A stretch of DNA of 64,000 bases from Cardinalis cardinalis (GCA_014549065.1 JACDOX010000008.1:7716568-7780567); one strand, 5' to 3'; positions 12,673 through 25,644 are shown, counted from the first letter of the stretch. Translations and numbers: made by a program. The notes: generated from the sequence alone by a model not told the origin.

Positions 12673-15600
12673 GTGACAAGAGCTATGGTGCACTGGTTTC
12701 CCAGGGTTAGCCCTTTAGGGAAAATTTTGCAGGAGTGCTATTAGGGACACATTCCTAGTTACTTCAGTCCTAATCTGACTGCCCAGGAGCTCAGGACTCT
12801 CCTCAGCATAGACAGATGCATATCAGGTCCCTAGGATGGCACTGACATCTTCATTGTGGAGTGCTGGGGACAGAGGTGTGTGAATCACTAACACCAGGGG
12901 ACAGTGCCAGTCCTAATCTCTGTTGGGGACCTCAGCAATCTCAGAAAGACAGGGTTTACCTGGGGTGAAGAGCAGTATTCCTTATTTTTCTCAGTGAAAT
13001 CCACAGCAAAGTGTAACACATGCGGGTGTGTGAAAGGCTGGCAAGAGCTCTTATGCAGAGTAGCACACAGTGGTTCTGCTGAGGTGGATTTATTGCTGTC
13101 AGTTCTCCTCAGCTGATACCAGCACCCTGGACATGGGAACTCTCTTTTGTGGTGCCATTATCTTTGAGTACCTGAAATAATTTGTGTGACTGAGATACTG
13201 CAGAGACCTTTTGTTGTCCTATCCAATTCCCAACAACAATAACAATGTGTAAACAAATACAATTCCTGTAAATTAGCATTTAAGTAGATTAGTGGAAGGA
13301 GTTCAGTGAGATGTAGCCTAGAAACAAGATTTCACAGAGAGGTTTCTGTGGCTTCATGTCCTGGGCATATCTGGCTCTGCAAGCAGGATGCTGAGCCCAT
13401 TGGGAAGACTGTTCCAGACATTTGCTGAGTGCCAGCATCACCCAGAGGGTCCCAGCAAAGAGGTCCAGTCCCAGCTGTGCTGTGTGGGGACTGCCCATCT
13501 GCAGGCTGCTTGTTGGGAACCTCCCCAGACACACACAGTGTTTTTCAAGTACACTTGAGAGCCACACCAAGGGGTGCCAGAAGCCTCCCTGCCTTGTAGC
13601 TGCAGGACCTGCAGTGGCTGATGCAACTACACTGACATCCATGCAGCGATGGCTGCCTGNGGCACCTTGGACTTTGGGGTGATATAGACACAGATTACTG
13701 CAGATGTTAATTTCAGCATCCTTTGAGGCTTTGTTTGGCTGAGTCCTGCACTCACTCTGATCTTACTCCCCATCCTGGTCTGCTCTGGGTTTGCATTCAC
13801 CTTGTTTCAATCCCGAGGCTGTGCAGGATTATGCCANGACACCACCTGTCTTTCCCTCACTTGTGACGAAGGTGGAGGGAACTGCCTCCCACACAGGAGA
13901 TGATTTTTAAAATCAATGTGTTCATGTCCTGGGATGGATNTGGAAAAGGATACACTAAGTTTCATTGAAGAGGACTTTCTTGTTCACACTGCTTCTGAGC
14001 CCAATAAAAGGGGCAAGAGAGAAAGTGGCTTGAACATGCAAAAGACTCAGTTCTGTGAAGGACACATTGCAGTTCCTCCATGCACCACCAGTTATTTCCA
14101 GATAGTCCAAATTTTGTGTGCCAATATGACTTGCCTTTCCCTGTGTTCCTCCCCCCTTCTCTAACACAAAGAAACAAGATGGAGTGCTCACTTCAAGAGT
14201 TATTTCCAAACTGTTGAATTTTCTTTTCAGAGGCTCTCAGCAGAAGCAGCTGTACGTGTCAGCATGAACTAGAACACTTCCTAGCTTGACCTGCTTCCAG
14301 CAGAGTAAACACAGATGCCTGAAATGTGAGTTAAAAATTGTACTGTGAATACATAAATAATCTTCTAGCTATGGTAGTAAAATAACACAGCTGTGCTTCT
14401 CTAGAACTAAAAGAGTCAGACTCTCATGAGGAGATACACTGATTTAAGTGACTGCTTCTTTGGTCTTCTGTTTTCCTGAAAGCTATTTTTTTACCATGGA
14501 AGATCACACAGTCGCCACTTCCTGGTTTTGGGAGCTGTGATGGTGCTGGTCTGTAGTGATCTCCCTGTATGTTGTTGGCTGCTGCCCTGTGCAGTGCCTG
14601 GGGGTGGGTGGTGTTGCCTCCTGGGCTGTGAGTCTGTCCTGTGCTCCTGTAGCAGCAGGTGGGGTGGACCCTCTTGGACTCACTTTTCACCTGTGCTCTG
14701 AGTGGTCCTGAGCTGGATGCAGCCACATACACTGGCCTGTACCCAGCCTCCTGCCAGTTCTGAGTTGGGGTACTGCACCTCAAAGCCCTCTTGCTTCAGT
14801 TAGCAAAAGCTGCAATGGAGCACAAACCCCATACCTTGCTTTGCAGAGCAGAAATGCTGCTGCAGCAATGCCAAAATGCTTCCTTCCCTTTGGTAGTAAA
14901 TGATGGGCTTTGACCCCTCCTGTCAGGTGCCCAGGCCAGGTTTAGCTCATCTGCCTTCAACTGGGTTGCTTCAAACATTCGGAGTGCTGTTCAAGAGTGA
15001 AACAAGGTTCATAAACAGCTGGGTTTCAGAGAACAGTCTTTGGGTATGTCTCAGGGGTTGGTGAACTACAGAGCCCGGGGCAACACTTACAGCACTGCCT
15101 TCCACTGCNGCCCTAAAGATCCTCTGCTGTGGAGGAAGAAAGGGAAGGAGTTTTGGAGCTGGCAGTTATTCAGTGCCAGCTCAGTCAGGGCACTGCTTTA
15201 CTTGCCTCTTATCTTTATGTTAATCACATTTTATAATTTTAATGGTTAGGAAAAGAAAACAAAACCTTAGAGGTACAGAAAATCCTGAACACAATATGCA
15301 GGCAAAGACACTCTTCTGGCTGACGTAAATGCAGCTTCTGGTGTTAGATACATCCAGACTCTGATCTTCCTCTATGATAGCTCCTTATGCTATCAGAAAT
15401 AAATATACATTTTGATTTACACTGGTGCGAATAAGCGATACAACAATGCTCCATTTGTAGGAATAGTTTGGCCTGCCTCACATTTCAGTTCCTTCCAGAG
15501 CCTTCTGGCTGTGGTGGAATTGCAGTGAGTTGATGCTCATCTGTGAAGAGGAGCTCTTTTCTTACAGTCACATTTGCCAAATCATAATACACTAAATAGT

Positions 15601-15973
15601 CCCTGAGTTTCAGCATGACAGGGGAAATTCCCCCAAGTTTCCTTTACTACTCTAACAGAAGGCAGTCTCATAGATTTTCACAGTTTTGGAGAAGCTTAGA
15701 AGAAAAGAATTTATGAGGGAGGAGAGAACTCACGAGATGTCAAAAGATTTCTTCTTGCTCTTTCCAAAACTCCTGGGATTTCCCTGCTGGTGAAAGACTC
15801 TGATGCTTTCCCCGTTTCTCATTTCTGTGACTCTCTTAGGGCTGGCTTGTCAAAGCTGCAAGCTGCAGNTAATGCAGACCCAGTGGATCCAGGAGGGACG
15901 AGCTCTGGGGGAACAAGCACAATTGGAAGCTGCTGGAAATGTCCCAACACAGTGGCTACAGCTTCTGCTAACA
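12673..15973. other. Non-genic stretch, one splice-flanked non-coding segment
   Basis: No gene was recognised. The segment 14231-14325 is preceded by TTTTCTTTTCAG and followed by GTGAGT, so it could be an exon, but all three frames contain stops. If real, it would be non-coding or untranslated. Open frames elsewhere are under 120 codons. Confidence 0.45.
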
Positions 15974-16083
15974 AGCTCAGTTAGGGCAGGAAGGCAGGTG
16001 GGACTGTGGCAGCTGCAGCATAACACTTCCCACATTAGCTGCAGCTGCCACAGTCCCACCTGCCTTCCTGCCCTAACTGAGCT
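15974..16083. repeat. Perfect 46-bp inverted repeat with 18-nt loop
   Basis: The left arm (15974-16019) and right arm (16038-16083) are exact reverse complements over 46 bases, checked base by base, with an 18-base spacer at 16020-16037. The arms are about 60% GC and begin with AGCTCAGTTAGGG. A weaker 8-bp match (GCTACAGC) outside the arms could extend the stem past an unpaired stretch. Transcribed from either strand it would fold into a long perfect hairpin; as DNA it could extrude a cruciform. The perfect identity implies recent formation, for example by template switching during replication, or active gene conversion. Known bird microRNA precursors have shorter, imperfect stems. A cloning or assembly fold-back artefact cannot be excluded from sequence alone. 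Confidence 0.97.
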
Positions 16084-17499
16084 CTGCTGTAGCTCTGCTT
16101 AAGCTCCTGCTACTGATATCTTCCTGTCCCTGGGTTACAGGAGTCTGGGCTGCTTCCCTTCCCTCAGTTTCCTTCCCCTGCGCCTTTGCAGCCTCCTCAG
16201 GTAACTGAAAGGCAAGAGAGGAGGCAGTGCTTTGGCTCCAGGCATTTCTTGATGAGACACACATCCTGTGNGCACCCCACAAAGGTGACACTGTCACAGG
16301 TAAGTATCCTCTCCAGCATGGATCTNGCAGATGGAGCATGCTCACACCACATGCATGGAAATTGTACACAGGACAATTGGAAATTCATACTGTGAGTGAA
16401 GGTGAAACATGTGGTGTGGAAGAAGCCAACTTCTGTTCTCTTGGATTTGGGTCCCTCATTCTAGGCACAAAGATTTCAATACCAGAGCTCCTGGCAGTAC
16501 TTTGCCACAGATAATGACCTATTTACAGAGGAAAGGAACTGTGCTCCCTTCTTGTGCACTTTCAAACCACAGAAAAAATTTCTGTATCATCATAGCAATC
16601 TTGCCAAGCTGGGATGATCCTTCTTATAGTCAAAATAATTTGATAGTGGCTCTCCAACTATTAGAGTTGCCTTTCCTGTGCTCCCCACCTGTTTATCTGA
16701 CTCCTGTACTGCAGTCAGTCTCTCTTCAGCACCACTGGCATGAAGGGCAGTTGAAATTTGCATTTTTCAGAGNCTTGTCTCAGAATGTCTTCTTTTTAGC
16801 TCAGCCATGAGCCTGTCATTTTGCTTTGATGAGAAGNGATGTTTTTCAGAGTGGGGGTTGGCATATGCGCTTGGCAGAAGGGAAGTTCCTTTCCTTCCTT
16901 TTCTTTCCCCCTTTCTTCCTTGAGTTGAATTTTTTTTTTGTCTCTCTTAAAAATGGCTTTTTGTTTACTCACAGTCTTTACTCACATCCCTTCTTCTTAC
17001 GGTTGTAATTCAGCTTTATTCTTTATGCCTCTTCAATGCTGTGGTTTCCTAAAATATCTGAGCAGAATCTCTGAGTTACAAAGGAAGAGGGAGGCCTTCC
17101 TTAGCCCCCTTAACATACAATAAATAAAGTGCTGCAAAAATCTTTTATTACTGTGAATAAACAANCACAGCTACTTCAAAATGAAAACCCTAAAGAAATG
17201 TTTTCACTTAATAGTAGACCTTTAAGGCTAAGATGATATTTTCTGTCCTGGGTTTTCCCAGAGGTTTCTCCCTGAAGCCAGCTGAGTTGCTGTTCACTTC
17301 CCAGCCCGCCTTGGGTGGGAACAGACACTGTGGTGGCGGCAGCAGGCAAAAAGCTGAATGAGCTCAGCCCCTTCTCTGCCCATCTAAGGGGAGACACAGG
17401 CCTCCATCTCCAGGGCTTCAGGTCACAGCCTCTCCTTAATCACTGCAGNAACACCAACAGGTGGAAAAAGGGGGTTTCCTAATAGTGAGCTGTATCTGA
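16084..17499. other. Non-genic stretch with polypyrimidine tract
   Basis: A run of only C and T spans 16886-16921, followed by T10 and a CT-rich tail to about 16948. Such tracts can form triplex DNA or serve splicing, but no exon follows. No gene was recognised. Confidence 0.45.
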
Positions 17500-17960
17500 A
17501 CTTTAGTGTTGTTGGTAGTGGAGCTCGCAGTGTTAAACAGGAGAGCTGTACTTGACACTTGTGTGTTGGTTTTAGTTCAGCTCATTGATCTAACTGAAGC
17601 ATTGCTGGCTTCAGCCACAGCGAGCATTAAGTGGGGCAGCAAAACAAACGGAAGCCGGAATATCTGCCCCGGTTATCAGCACCTCCCTTCCACCAGCAAA
17701 CACCCTGGGATTGATCAGTTTGGGGGGTTCTAACCCCTGCTCTGTTGTCTGACTTTTTTATTACTAAAATTCCTCTTCAGGATTTTATTGTGAGAAATAT
17801 TGACCTGGCAGGCATGAAATACACAGAAATGAGAATAAATCATTACCTGTGCTGCCAGCCAGAATTGAGGACAGACAGGGTGGTTTTTCAGTTCATACTG
17901 ATGATTCCCTTTTTTGCTCTTATGTACACGATTGACAGTTCCTTGTGACCTGAATAACAC
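17500..17960 (+). promoter_or_regulatory. Exon-like or conserved non-coding block
   Basis: The segment from about 17781 follows a moderate polypyrimidine stretch ending in CTTCAG, then stays open for some 55 codons to a TGA at 17946-17948, ending in a hydrophobic stretch. The preceding 17500-17735 is also open and non-repetitive. I recognise neither as a protein. The block could be a terminal exon or a conserved non-coding element (TTATCAGC-type GATA core near 17675). Which one, if either, is unknown. Confidence 0.2.
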
Positions 17961-19430
17961 CATCTGTAGATAAAGTGCAGGTGCTGCAATTTGCTGAAGG
18001 ATATTTCTGATTATTTTATCCCCAGAACTCTTGTTTCCTTATCAGTGCTCAAAAGCTTTCCTTTTTTCAAATTTATCCTTTTATTTATTGGGAGGTGAGA
18101 TNATTTTTAGAAAGCTTTTTTCTTCTGGATGGCTTAATTCAGATGGATCATGTTGACCCTGTTTGTGGCTGATCCTCTGTACAATTCAGTGCTAAAGCTC
18201 AGATCTTGGGAGGATGTGCTTTTAAAGCAGCGAATCTCAGCTTCTCTCCAAAACCTGTACAGATGTTGCACAAGAAACTGTACTCATACCAGGAGGGTTA
18301 CACCCATGCAAAATAGACACGAACAATGGGGACAACAGGGCTGCACAATGACCAGGAATAATATCTGTTGACCCTCAGGGTGCAGTTTCCCATTTAGGCT
18401 TAATCTGATTGACCGTGAGCTGCTGGTGAAAGGGTGGTTCTGTTCTTCCTGCCTGCTCCTACCCATGCATTCCTGGCACCTCCTTTGCACTGGAAGTTGT
18501 GATCCTAGAGGCTACAGAAAGAACCAACAGATTTTTTTTTTTTTGTAAATTAGTTTTCTGTAGCATTAACAAGCAAATCTAAATAACTTCCAGAGCAATA
18601 CCCCTAGGTACGATGCAGGAGATCAACAGGTCATCTGGAAACCTAGAGTTGGACTGGATTAAAGATAATCAGAAAACAGATTATTCAATACCCACCTTTT
18701 ACACCACAGCCTCTGGGGAACCACCCCTCTCTCCACCTATCAATGTAGCAACACAAAGCTGGGTAGCCAGCATGGGAGCAAGGGACCAATATCAGCCCCA
18801 GTTCTTTGTGCTCACCTGTGCTGACCACAGCAGTCACCTTGTCTGCATTTCCCATGCTCTATCTCCTGCTGCAGTTCCACCTGCCCAAAGCACCAACCAG
18901 AAAATGCTCTTGAGGGAACCTGGGACACTTCCACAAGCTGTTCCTCCTTCAGCTGTGGTGGGAAAAAAGAAATATGTGTTGTAGTTTCATCTCATCCTCT
19001 GCTGGTTCCTGGAAGGTGGGATGGCTGTGGGGATGACAGTGACATCCTGATTCCTCAAGAATATTCCTGCCTGTGATGTGGCATGGTGTGGAAGTAGATT
19101 TCTTCCTCATGGATGGCTGCCATCCTGCTCCTCTTGAGGCAGTGCAAAGGGACAATAGCTGTAAGAAAGCCTCTGCAGGTGCAGAGAGGTTTGTGAGAAG
19201 GTGATGGCCAAGCATGTGCGAGTGCNCAGGAGAGCCAAAGCCATGGAAGGGGCTCTGAGCAGAAGTTTATTTTCCAAGGAGCCCTGTGCAGGAAGCCCAT
19301 TTGCAAAGACATGCTGGCAAATGCAACCTTCGAGGTGTATGCATGTCCTGCAGAGACATGCATGCTCAGTAACAGAGTTTGCAAGTGGCAAAACCCATTG
19401 CAGCATCTCCTGGGTGTTTCCCTGTGTTGT
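17961..19430. other. Non-genic stretch, nothing recognised
   Basis: A T13 run lies at 18532-18544. The open frame at 18613-18984 (123 codons) has no family resemblance or splice support. No repeats were recognised. Confidence 0.45.
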
Positions 19431-19472
19431 TTTTATGCACTCAGCTGTCCATTTTATGCACTCAGCTGTCCA
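19431..19472. repeat. Perfect 21-bp tandem duplication
   Basis: A 21-base unit (TTTTATGCACTCAGCTGTCC plus A) occurs twice head to tail at 19431-19451 and 19452-19472 without a mismatch. It looks like a simple, recent replication-slippage duplication and is likely polymorphic. Confidence 0.95.
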
Positions 19473-22400
19473 CCCAGCCTCCTCTGTTTCACCTCTGACA
19501 TGGGTTCCTTCTCAGGTTAATTCCCTCTGGCTTCTAGGAGAGCGGGATGTGACCCCTCCTGACATTTGTTTAGTGAGTTATGCTTGCCTTCCGGAGAACA
19601 CAAACAAGCTGCTGGACTTCCTCCCTTTAAGTTAAACTTTAGCTCTGGTCCAGCTCCTTGCTGCACTTACTCTGGCCTCATGCCCATACAGCAGAGATTG
19701 GCATCAGGCTTCTCAACTTCTGCCTGCAAAAGTGCCTAGGAGATTTAGAGTTTGTGCTCTGTTTCCAAGAGGAACTTATGCCCAACCATATAAAAAGACA
19801 TGTAAGTATGTAATCCCCTGGATTTCACTCAAAATGAGACTGTCTTTAAGGATCTGGTCTTAATCATTTGAGAAAGTCACTTGGATTTAGGTCTGTAAGT
19901 AGTGATGTCCTTTCTAAAACTATGCTCTATACTCCAAAGGCACCTCATCAATGCCAACATTGTCACTCCTTATCCCACCCTGGCCAGCAGGCAATTTGAG
20001 GACTATTATGAGAAAAAGAGAAATAATTTCCATCTCACAACAGCCAGACCTGAATGTNATCGATGATGAAACTGTAAGCTCGCCTTCACAATAATGTTTG
20101 GAAACCAAAATGAAGCACCCTCTTTGCTCGTGGGAACAGAAATTGTATTCACATAACAAAGAAATTAGGTAAAAGGAAGTATATTGAGGAACTCAGGAAG
20201 TGAAAAGTCTTTCATTGCTATATTCTTGCAAGAGCTAATACAAAGCAACATGATTAGGTGGTTCTTTGGCAGCTTCCTATTTCCATCACCAGACTACTTT
20301 AATCTTTATGGTACTGAACACTGTTTTTCTGAAGGCAATCTGGATGAANTTGATGCCTGGCAGCGTCCAACTGCATCTCTGTGCACAGGTGTAGTATGGA
20401 TGATCTGCTGGGGATCAGATTTCAGAGATATCTTTCACACCACTCATCATCCCCCCTTGCTCTCTTAACTTTTCATCTACCTCAGCCACAGCATCTCCTT
20501 GTAGAGGTGCTATTTCTTGCATTTTCATTATNGTTTTTCAGTGCTACTTGTCCATAGGAGGAACCTAGTGATGTGTTACATCTGAGCATCCCAGCTTTCA
20601 GCCAGGCTGACAACATTAAGGTCAAAATATTGGACTGTTATTAATGAACAAATTCCACTTCTAGGACCATTATGGTGTGTGCATCAGCAGCTGGCCCAAC
20701 TCACTTTCTCTTCTCTCAAATGGAGAACTTATTTCTTCATCCTTCCTCATGCCCACAGATTTTAGAGGTATAGGCTTCTGTACCTTGCCTTCCCTCGTGC
20801 CCCTGTGGAGGACACTGACTCCACATTTGTGATTTGAGAGTTTGCGTGAGATGGGTCACTGCAGCCAAAAAGTCCCTGGAGCAGAGCTGAAGAGCAACCA
20901 CCAGGGTTTCCACATTTACCTATTTCTTCCCTGGGAGCAGGGGTTCAGTGCAAACAGTACAGCACATTACAATAAGGNTTTTCTTTATTGTCAAAACAAC
21001 TGTCTATTTCTAAGGTGACTTTTAATGAAACGTGTTTATCAATATTGCAGTTAGAAGGGTTGGAGGATGTTCTGCTTTCTCTCATGTTATTTCTCTTTCC
21101 CTTCACTTTAAAAAATAAGAATGGAATGAAGGAGAGGAGAACTGGAGCTGGAGGTGAAGAAGACTATAAACTGAAATGTTTTCAAAGGGAAGTTTTCTGT
21201 TTAACTTTCTTCATCATATTATGAAAAATATTTGCATATTGAAAAGGCCAGGCAATGTCCTCAGTGGACACACACTGGCTCTGGGCCAGGCTGCCCCCAT
21301 GGTAAGGGACCCAGCCTGGCAGTGGCAGCACATCTGCTCCTACACCAAATTCTGTTCTGGGGGACAGCACATCCCAGCCTGGTTTAGTCTGCAGAGGAAA
21401 GGTAGCACAGGGACCTTTACACTGGTCACCATCTTCCATAAAGCACCTCCATATCTGGGCCAGCCAAGCCACTTCTCATTTATGATCTGAGAGAAGGAGG
21501 ATGTCCTAAGTATACAGAACCAGACTCCCATGGGCATAGGCTCATTTCAGTTGCATTCAAGGCAAGCAGAGACAAGGTCTGAGGCATGTGTGAAGAAGAG
21601 AATGAGGAAAATTGGTCTAAAAGTCAAAAAGACATAATAAAAATTACAGTGACTAAAACTAGCCAGGTACAACAGCTGTCTCTGTTTGCAGATTTGCAAA
21701 CAAGGCACCATCCAGTCTTCAACGCTGCAAAGAGGGAGACAANTAAACAACACACACAACCCCCATCNAAAGTTTAAAAAGGACTTTGCTGTGTAAGAAG
21801 AGCCATGCTGATGTGAGGGCTCCCTGCTAGCCAGTCACCTGTCCCTGCAGCCAGCAGGCCAGGCAGGGGCAGTGGGTGCTNACTGGGGCTATTGTGCAGA
21901 CACCTGGCACAGCAGGCGAGAAACCATCGTGGCTGCTACCGCCTGATTTCCCTTCACCTGTTTTACTGAGACCCACTTGACTCTTCAACACTTTCTCTGT
22001 GTCCAGTTTGAGATAGGATTACAGATCATTTCAGGTGGCAGAGGGAATTTGAAATTATGTGTTTCCTCACATTCATCTTGTTTCGACTATTTCTAGTTGG
22101 GAACATCTCCTGGATGAATCTGACAATAAAACTGATCAAGCTTAACCCAGGATAACAGTGGCTGGCATGGCTCAACACCTTCCATCTGCAGAGGGAAGAT
22201 CCTTCTGAAGCAAAATATATGTAAGGTTGGATCAGATCATTCATCCCAAAAATCTGAGACACCCTTTTCCAGCAATGGCCAGTGGTGCTTCAGGAAAGCA
22301 TCTCCATTTAATATCCCCCTTCCCACAAACCAAATAACTGGCTGTAAGTGAAGGCTGTCTGAGCTGTTCTCCTTGTCCCTCGGCTTGCCGAGCCTCTGTG

Positions 22401-22960
22401 GGGTGGTGGCATTGGTGGGACAGGCGGGAGCTAATCCAGCATACCCAGCCAGTGCCACAATGCTGTGCCAGAGAGGGCACAGCACAAGTATTGTATCCCA
22501 AAGTTAATCAGACCTGCCCCTGAAGTGAGGCATTTCATCATCATTTTCTTCCTGGATCAGCTACTGCACAAAGGTTACAATGTTCTTACAGTATTTTGCT
22601 ACTTTCACTTTGGATGCCAGCTGAAACTGGGAAGTGTGGTGGCGGGTAGAAATATATAAAATCTCGGTATCTTCAAAGTGAGAGCCTGAAAACAGGAGAG
22701 GTGTCAAGGCAGGTTAATTTAACAGCCTATTGGTGTTGGCAGCATTCTCTTGTTATTCCCAGAGCCATGCACCTTCCTTCTGACCTCACGACGATGCTCG
22801 GCTACTTGCAAGGAAGTAAACAAAAAGGACTCATGGGGACTTTGGTTCCATAGAAACAGCAGGGAAAATGTCCATGCGTGCCAAGTGGAAAAGGACTAAA
22901 TCAGTGGGGAAGGAAATTTTATTGTCACGAGTTCAAAGGGGATGTTACAAACAAGACAGT
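19473..22960. other. Non-genic stretch, nothing recognised
   Basis: No gene or repeat family was recognised. The part at 22700-22905 is non-repetitive with balanced composition and could be conserved, but nothing visible proves it. A 6-bp inverted repeat with a 2-base loop (CTCGGC/GCCGAG) lies near 22380. Confidence 0.4.
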
Positions 22961-22991
22961 GGGGGGAAAAAAAGAAAAGAAAAAAAAAGAA
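22961..22991. repeat. Polypurine tract
   Basis: 31 consecutive purines: six G, then A-rich sequence with scattered G. Low complexity, prone to slippage and to assembly errors. Confidence 0.9.
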
Positions 22992-25459
22992 CTTCAGAAA
23001 GCTGTTCCTGAAGTCAGATCGCAAAATACTACTAATGAAATCTTGCCTTAGAGCAGTTGTCAAATATGATGTGTTATTTACATCAACAGTGACTCAGGCA
23101 GCATTTACTATTTCCCCTTTAAACACAGCAGGACACTGCCTGCCCTCAGAGATTTGTGGATCCTAACCCTGCAGATGGATAGATGGACCCAGGGCTAGTG
23201 AATGGAAGGGAAAACAATGCACCGGGCAAGGGATGGGAGAGCACGCAGACCAGCAACCACAGCTCCGTGTCAGTGCTTAGTGTGAGCAAAACAGGCAAAT
23301 GGGGGAACGGCTGTGGTGGGCAGAAAGCCTCGAGACATTTCTGCACTGAGGGGCTCTGCANCCAGGTGAAACATGCTCCTGATTCCCAGCCTGGCAGCTC
23401 TTGCAGAGCAGGGGACTTGCTGTGGAGTGATCCGGGCTGGTGTGGTGCCAGCAGTGCCTTGGGGCTGGGGTGGGATCGCTTTAAGCTAAACCATCTGGCC
23501 ACAGTCCCCAGGGCCACCACAACCAGGGCATGCTGGAGGGGAGCAGGCACTGCCAATGTCCCTTCCCACTCTGCCAGTGCTGGGAGGAATGGCATCAAGG
23601 CTGTCTGGCATAGCCCAAAGGGGAGTCCAGGGTGGGCTCCCCTGAGACACAGCAGGCCTGAGGGTCCAGTCATTATATCACATCCTAGCAGTGGCAGCAT
23701 CTGGGTAGCACAGATTTGTAAACAGAAGAAAATATCCAAAGGCTCAAAAGTGGAAATATCTGAAGACTGTGATGAATTTCACTGTGAGCCAAGTACAAAC
23801 ATGACTTTGCATCTCTGAGAAGCAGATTTAGGGTTACAAACGCAGAGGGATGGTATAGCTGGGCCACTGATAGTTCTTTTATTTTCCATTGCCTCCTCCA
23901 GTTGTGGAAGGCCTTCATAAACATGGAAGCACAGGACAAAGGGCTCACTATGTTTAAGTGCCACTGATGGCAATGGCTGCATGCCATTGTTACTGTTGCA
24001 TACCTGNTACTGTACACTTCATGAAGGCTGAATAAAGGTAGTCTTCATATCCCCCATTTTCCTGAGATCTTGAAAGGTGAAAGAGCAAAGTGCTGTGAAC
24101 AAGAGGGAAGCCTTTGGGTGGGCTGTGCCCTCNAGTTTGTGGAATAGCACCTTACTGGGTGCCTCCTTCCTCCAAGGAGCCCTGAGCTCCTCACAACCCC
24201 ATNAGCAGTGACATGGTTCATGGGATCAGCAGGGAAATAAAATACAAGGTCCCTGCCTCTCCTGTTGCCATGTAACTGCCACTGCTCATCCAAGATAGCC
24301 TAGAGAAGGCTTTAGAAGTAGTAATTAATTTTGGTCAATCTTTCAGGCTGTGTTGCTCCTGTTTGCATCAGTCTGGTGGCAGTCTACAGAATCTGCAAGC
24401 ACCTTAATGTAAACTCTGAAATAAAACCTGCAGCTGCACGTGTTTGAGTTGGTTTAAGGAGCATGGTGCCNTGGTTTGCAACTCGCTGCAGCAGGTCTGA
24501 GTCACAGCAGCAAACTCCATCTTTGCTGAGTGAAACTTCACCAAATGCATCTTCATTCCTATAAAGCTATGGGTTGGTCTCATACCTCTCTTGGAGGTTG
24601 CTCTTGCCTGCATATTGGCAAGTGTGGACACTCACAGAGAGGGAGTAACTTTAGAGGCTCCTTTTGACCATCAAGCTCAACCATCTTTGATTTGGGGCTA
24701 CATGCTCTGGAAGTGGGAGGATATTTTCCAAATTATTCATGCCAAATTCACTCTCCTTTCACCCTCACTGCAGCATACGTGACTGAGCTTGCTATCTTTT
24801 CCTCTCAGATGATTATTTGTTCACATTACTCATCAAAACTTTGTGGCATCCTAACACCCTCCATAAGGATCTCTAAGAATGTCTACCACAGTGTCAAAAG
24901 CATAGGCATGTGCTTTGCAGTGCCAGACTCTTGGAAAGTTGTTTTAACAGGCTTCTGCTTTCAATTAGCAAGTAAACTCCTTGGGGCACGAGTCTGGCTT
25001 CCCGTCAGTCCTGGCAGGCACTCTGGTACTTTCTAAGCAAACCGTCCTCATTCTCATCTTCCTACTCAGGTTGGCAAAAATCCAAAGATAGCACAGATTT
25101 CAACCACCCCAAATTCCCCATCTGAAAGGCATGTAAGATGTTGTTGTCTGGGGCTTGTCTTACAGAGAGGAACATCCCTGCACCCNACCTTCAGAACCAC
25201 TCCCCATGTAACGTAGCATTTGAAAGAGGGTTTTCTGGAACCAAGTCTCTCAGCAGTGCAAACAAGACATGAGAAAGATGTAAATCACACCTCTGTGAGC
25301 ATCACCTGTCTAGGCTTCTCTCCAGCTTCTCCAATTTACTGAGCTGCTGATGCAGTCAGGTCTCCCAGTGCTTGCTAGAGCTTTAGCCAATTCAGAACTT
25401 GCCTGCTGGGATTTTGACCCCTTCAATCCCCCATGCATTTGTTTGAAGAGATAACTCTT
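22992..25459. other. Non-genic stretch, nothing recognised
   Basis: Two opposed open frames (23183-23818 plus, 211 codons; 23146-23739 minus, 197 codons) overlap almost fully in a GC-richer patch and contain the same N. Neither resembles a known protein. The words at 24660-24690 faintly resemble an antisense CR1 end. Confidence 0.4.
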
Positions 25460-25481
25460 TATATATATATATATATATATT
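25460..25481. repeat. (TA)n microsatellite
   Basis: Eleven uninterrupted TA dinucleotides. Length is probably variable between individuals. Confidence 0.95.
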
Positions 25482-25609
25482 TGCTCTTTGGATGGTGGGG
25501 AAACCTTTATTGTTGTCTCTGAGCTTCTGGAGCATAAAGATTCAGGATTCCTCCATTCCCAGCTGCTGGATTCAGAAAGCTTTTCCTTTTCAAGCTTCCT
25601 GTTCACACA

Positions 25610-25644
25610 GGGTGGGGGTGGGAAGTGGGGGATGAGGGGGGAGG
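25610..25644 (+). repeat. G-quadruplex-forming motif
   Basis: Five G tracts of three to six bases lie within 35 bases, separated by loops of 1-4 bases (T, T, AAGT, ATGA). This exceeds the usual G3+N1-7 rule for intramolecular G-quadruplexes. No promoter features surround it, so any role is unknown. Confidence 0.85.

Noticed and set aside
15974..16083. 46-bp hairpin as a microRNA precursor
   Set aside because: The stem is longer than is typical and perfectly paired, and I recognise no known mature microRNA in it.
15803..16102. Open frames on both strands across the inverted repeat
   Set aside because: They share the same peptide because the two arms are reverse complements; this is a by-product of the palindrome, not a gene.
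23146..23818. Opposed open frames of 211 and 197 codons
   Set aside because: They occupy the same bases on opposite strands in a GC-rich patch; neither has family resemblance or splice support.
24655..24690. Possible antisense CR1 fragment
   Set aside because: Only about 30 bases resemble the CR1 end; too short and diverged to list as a repeat.
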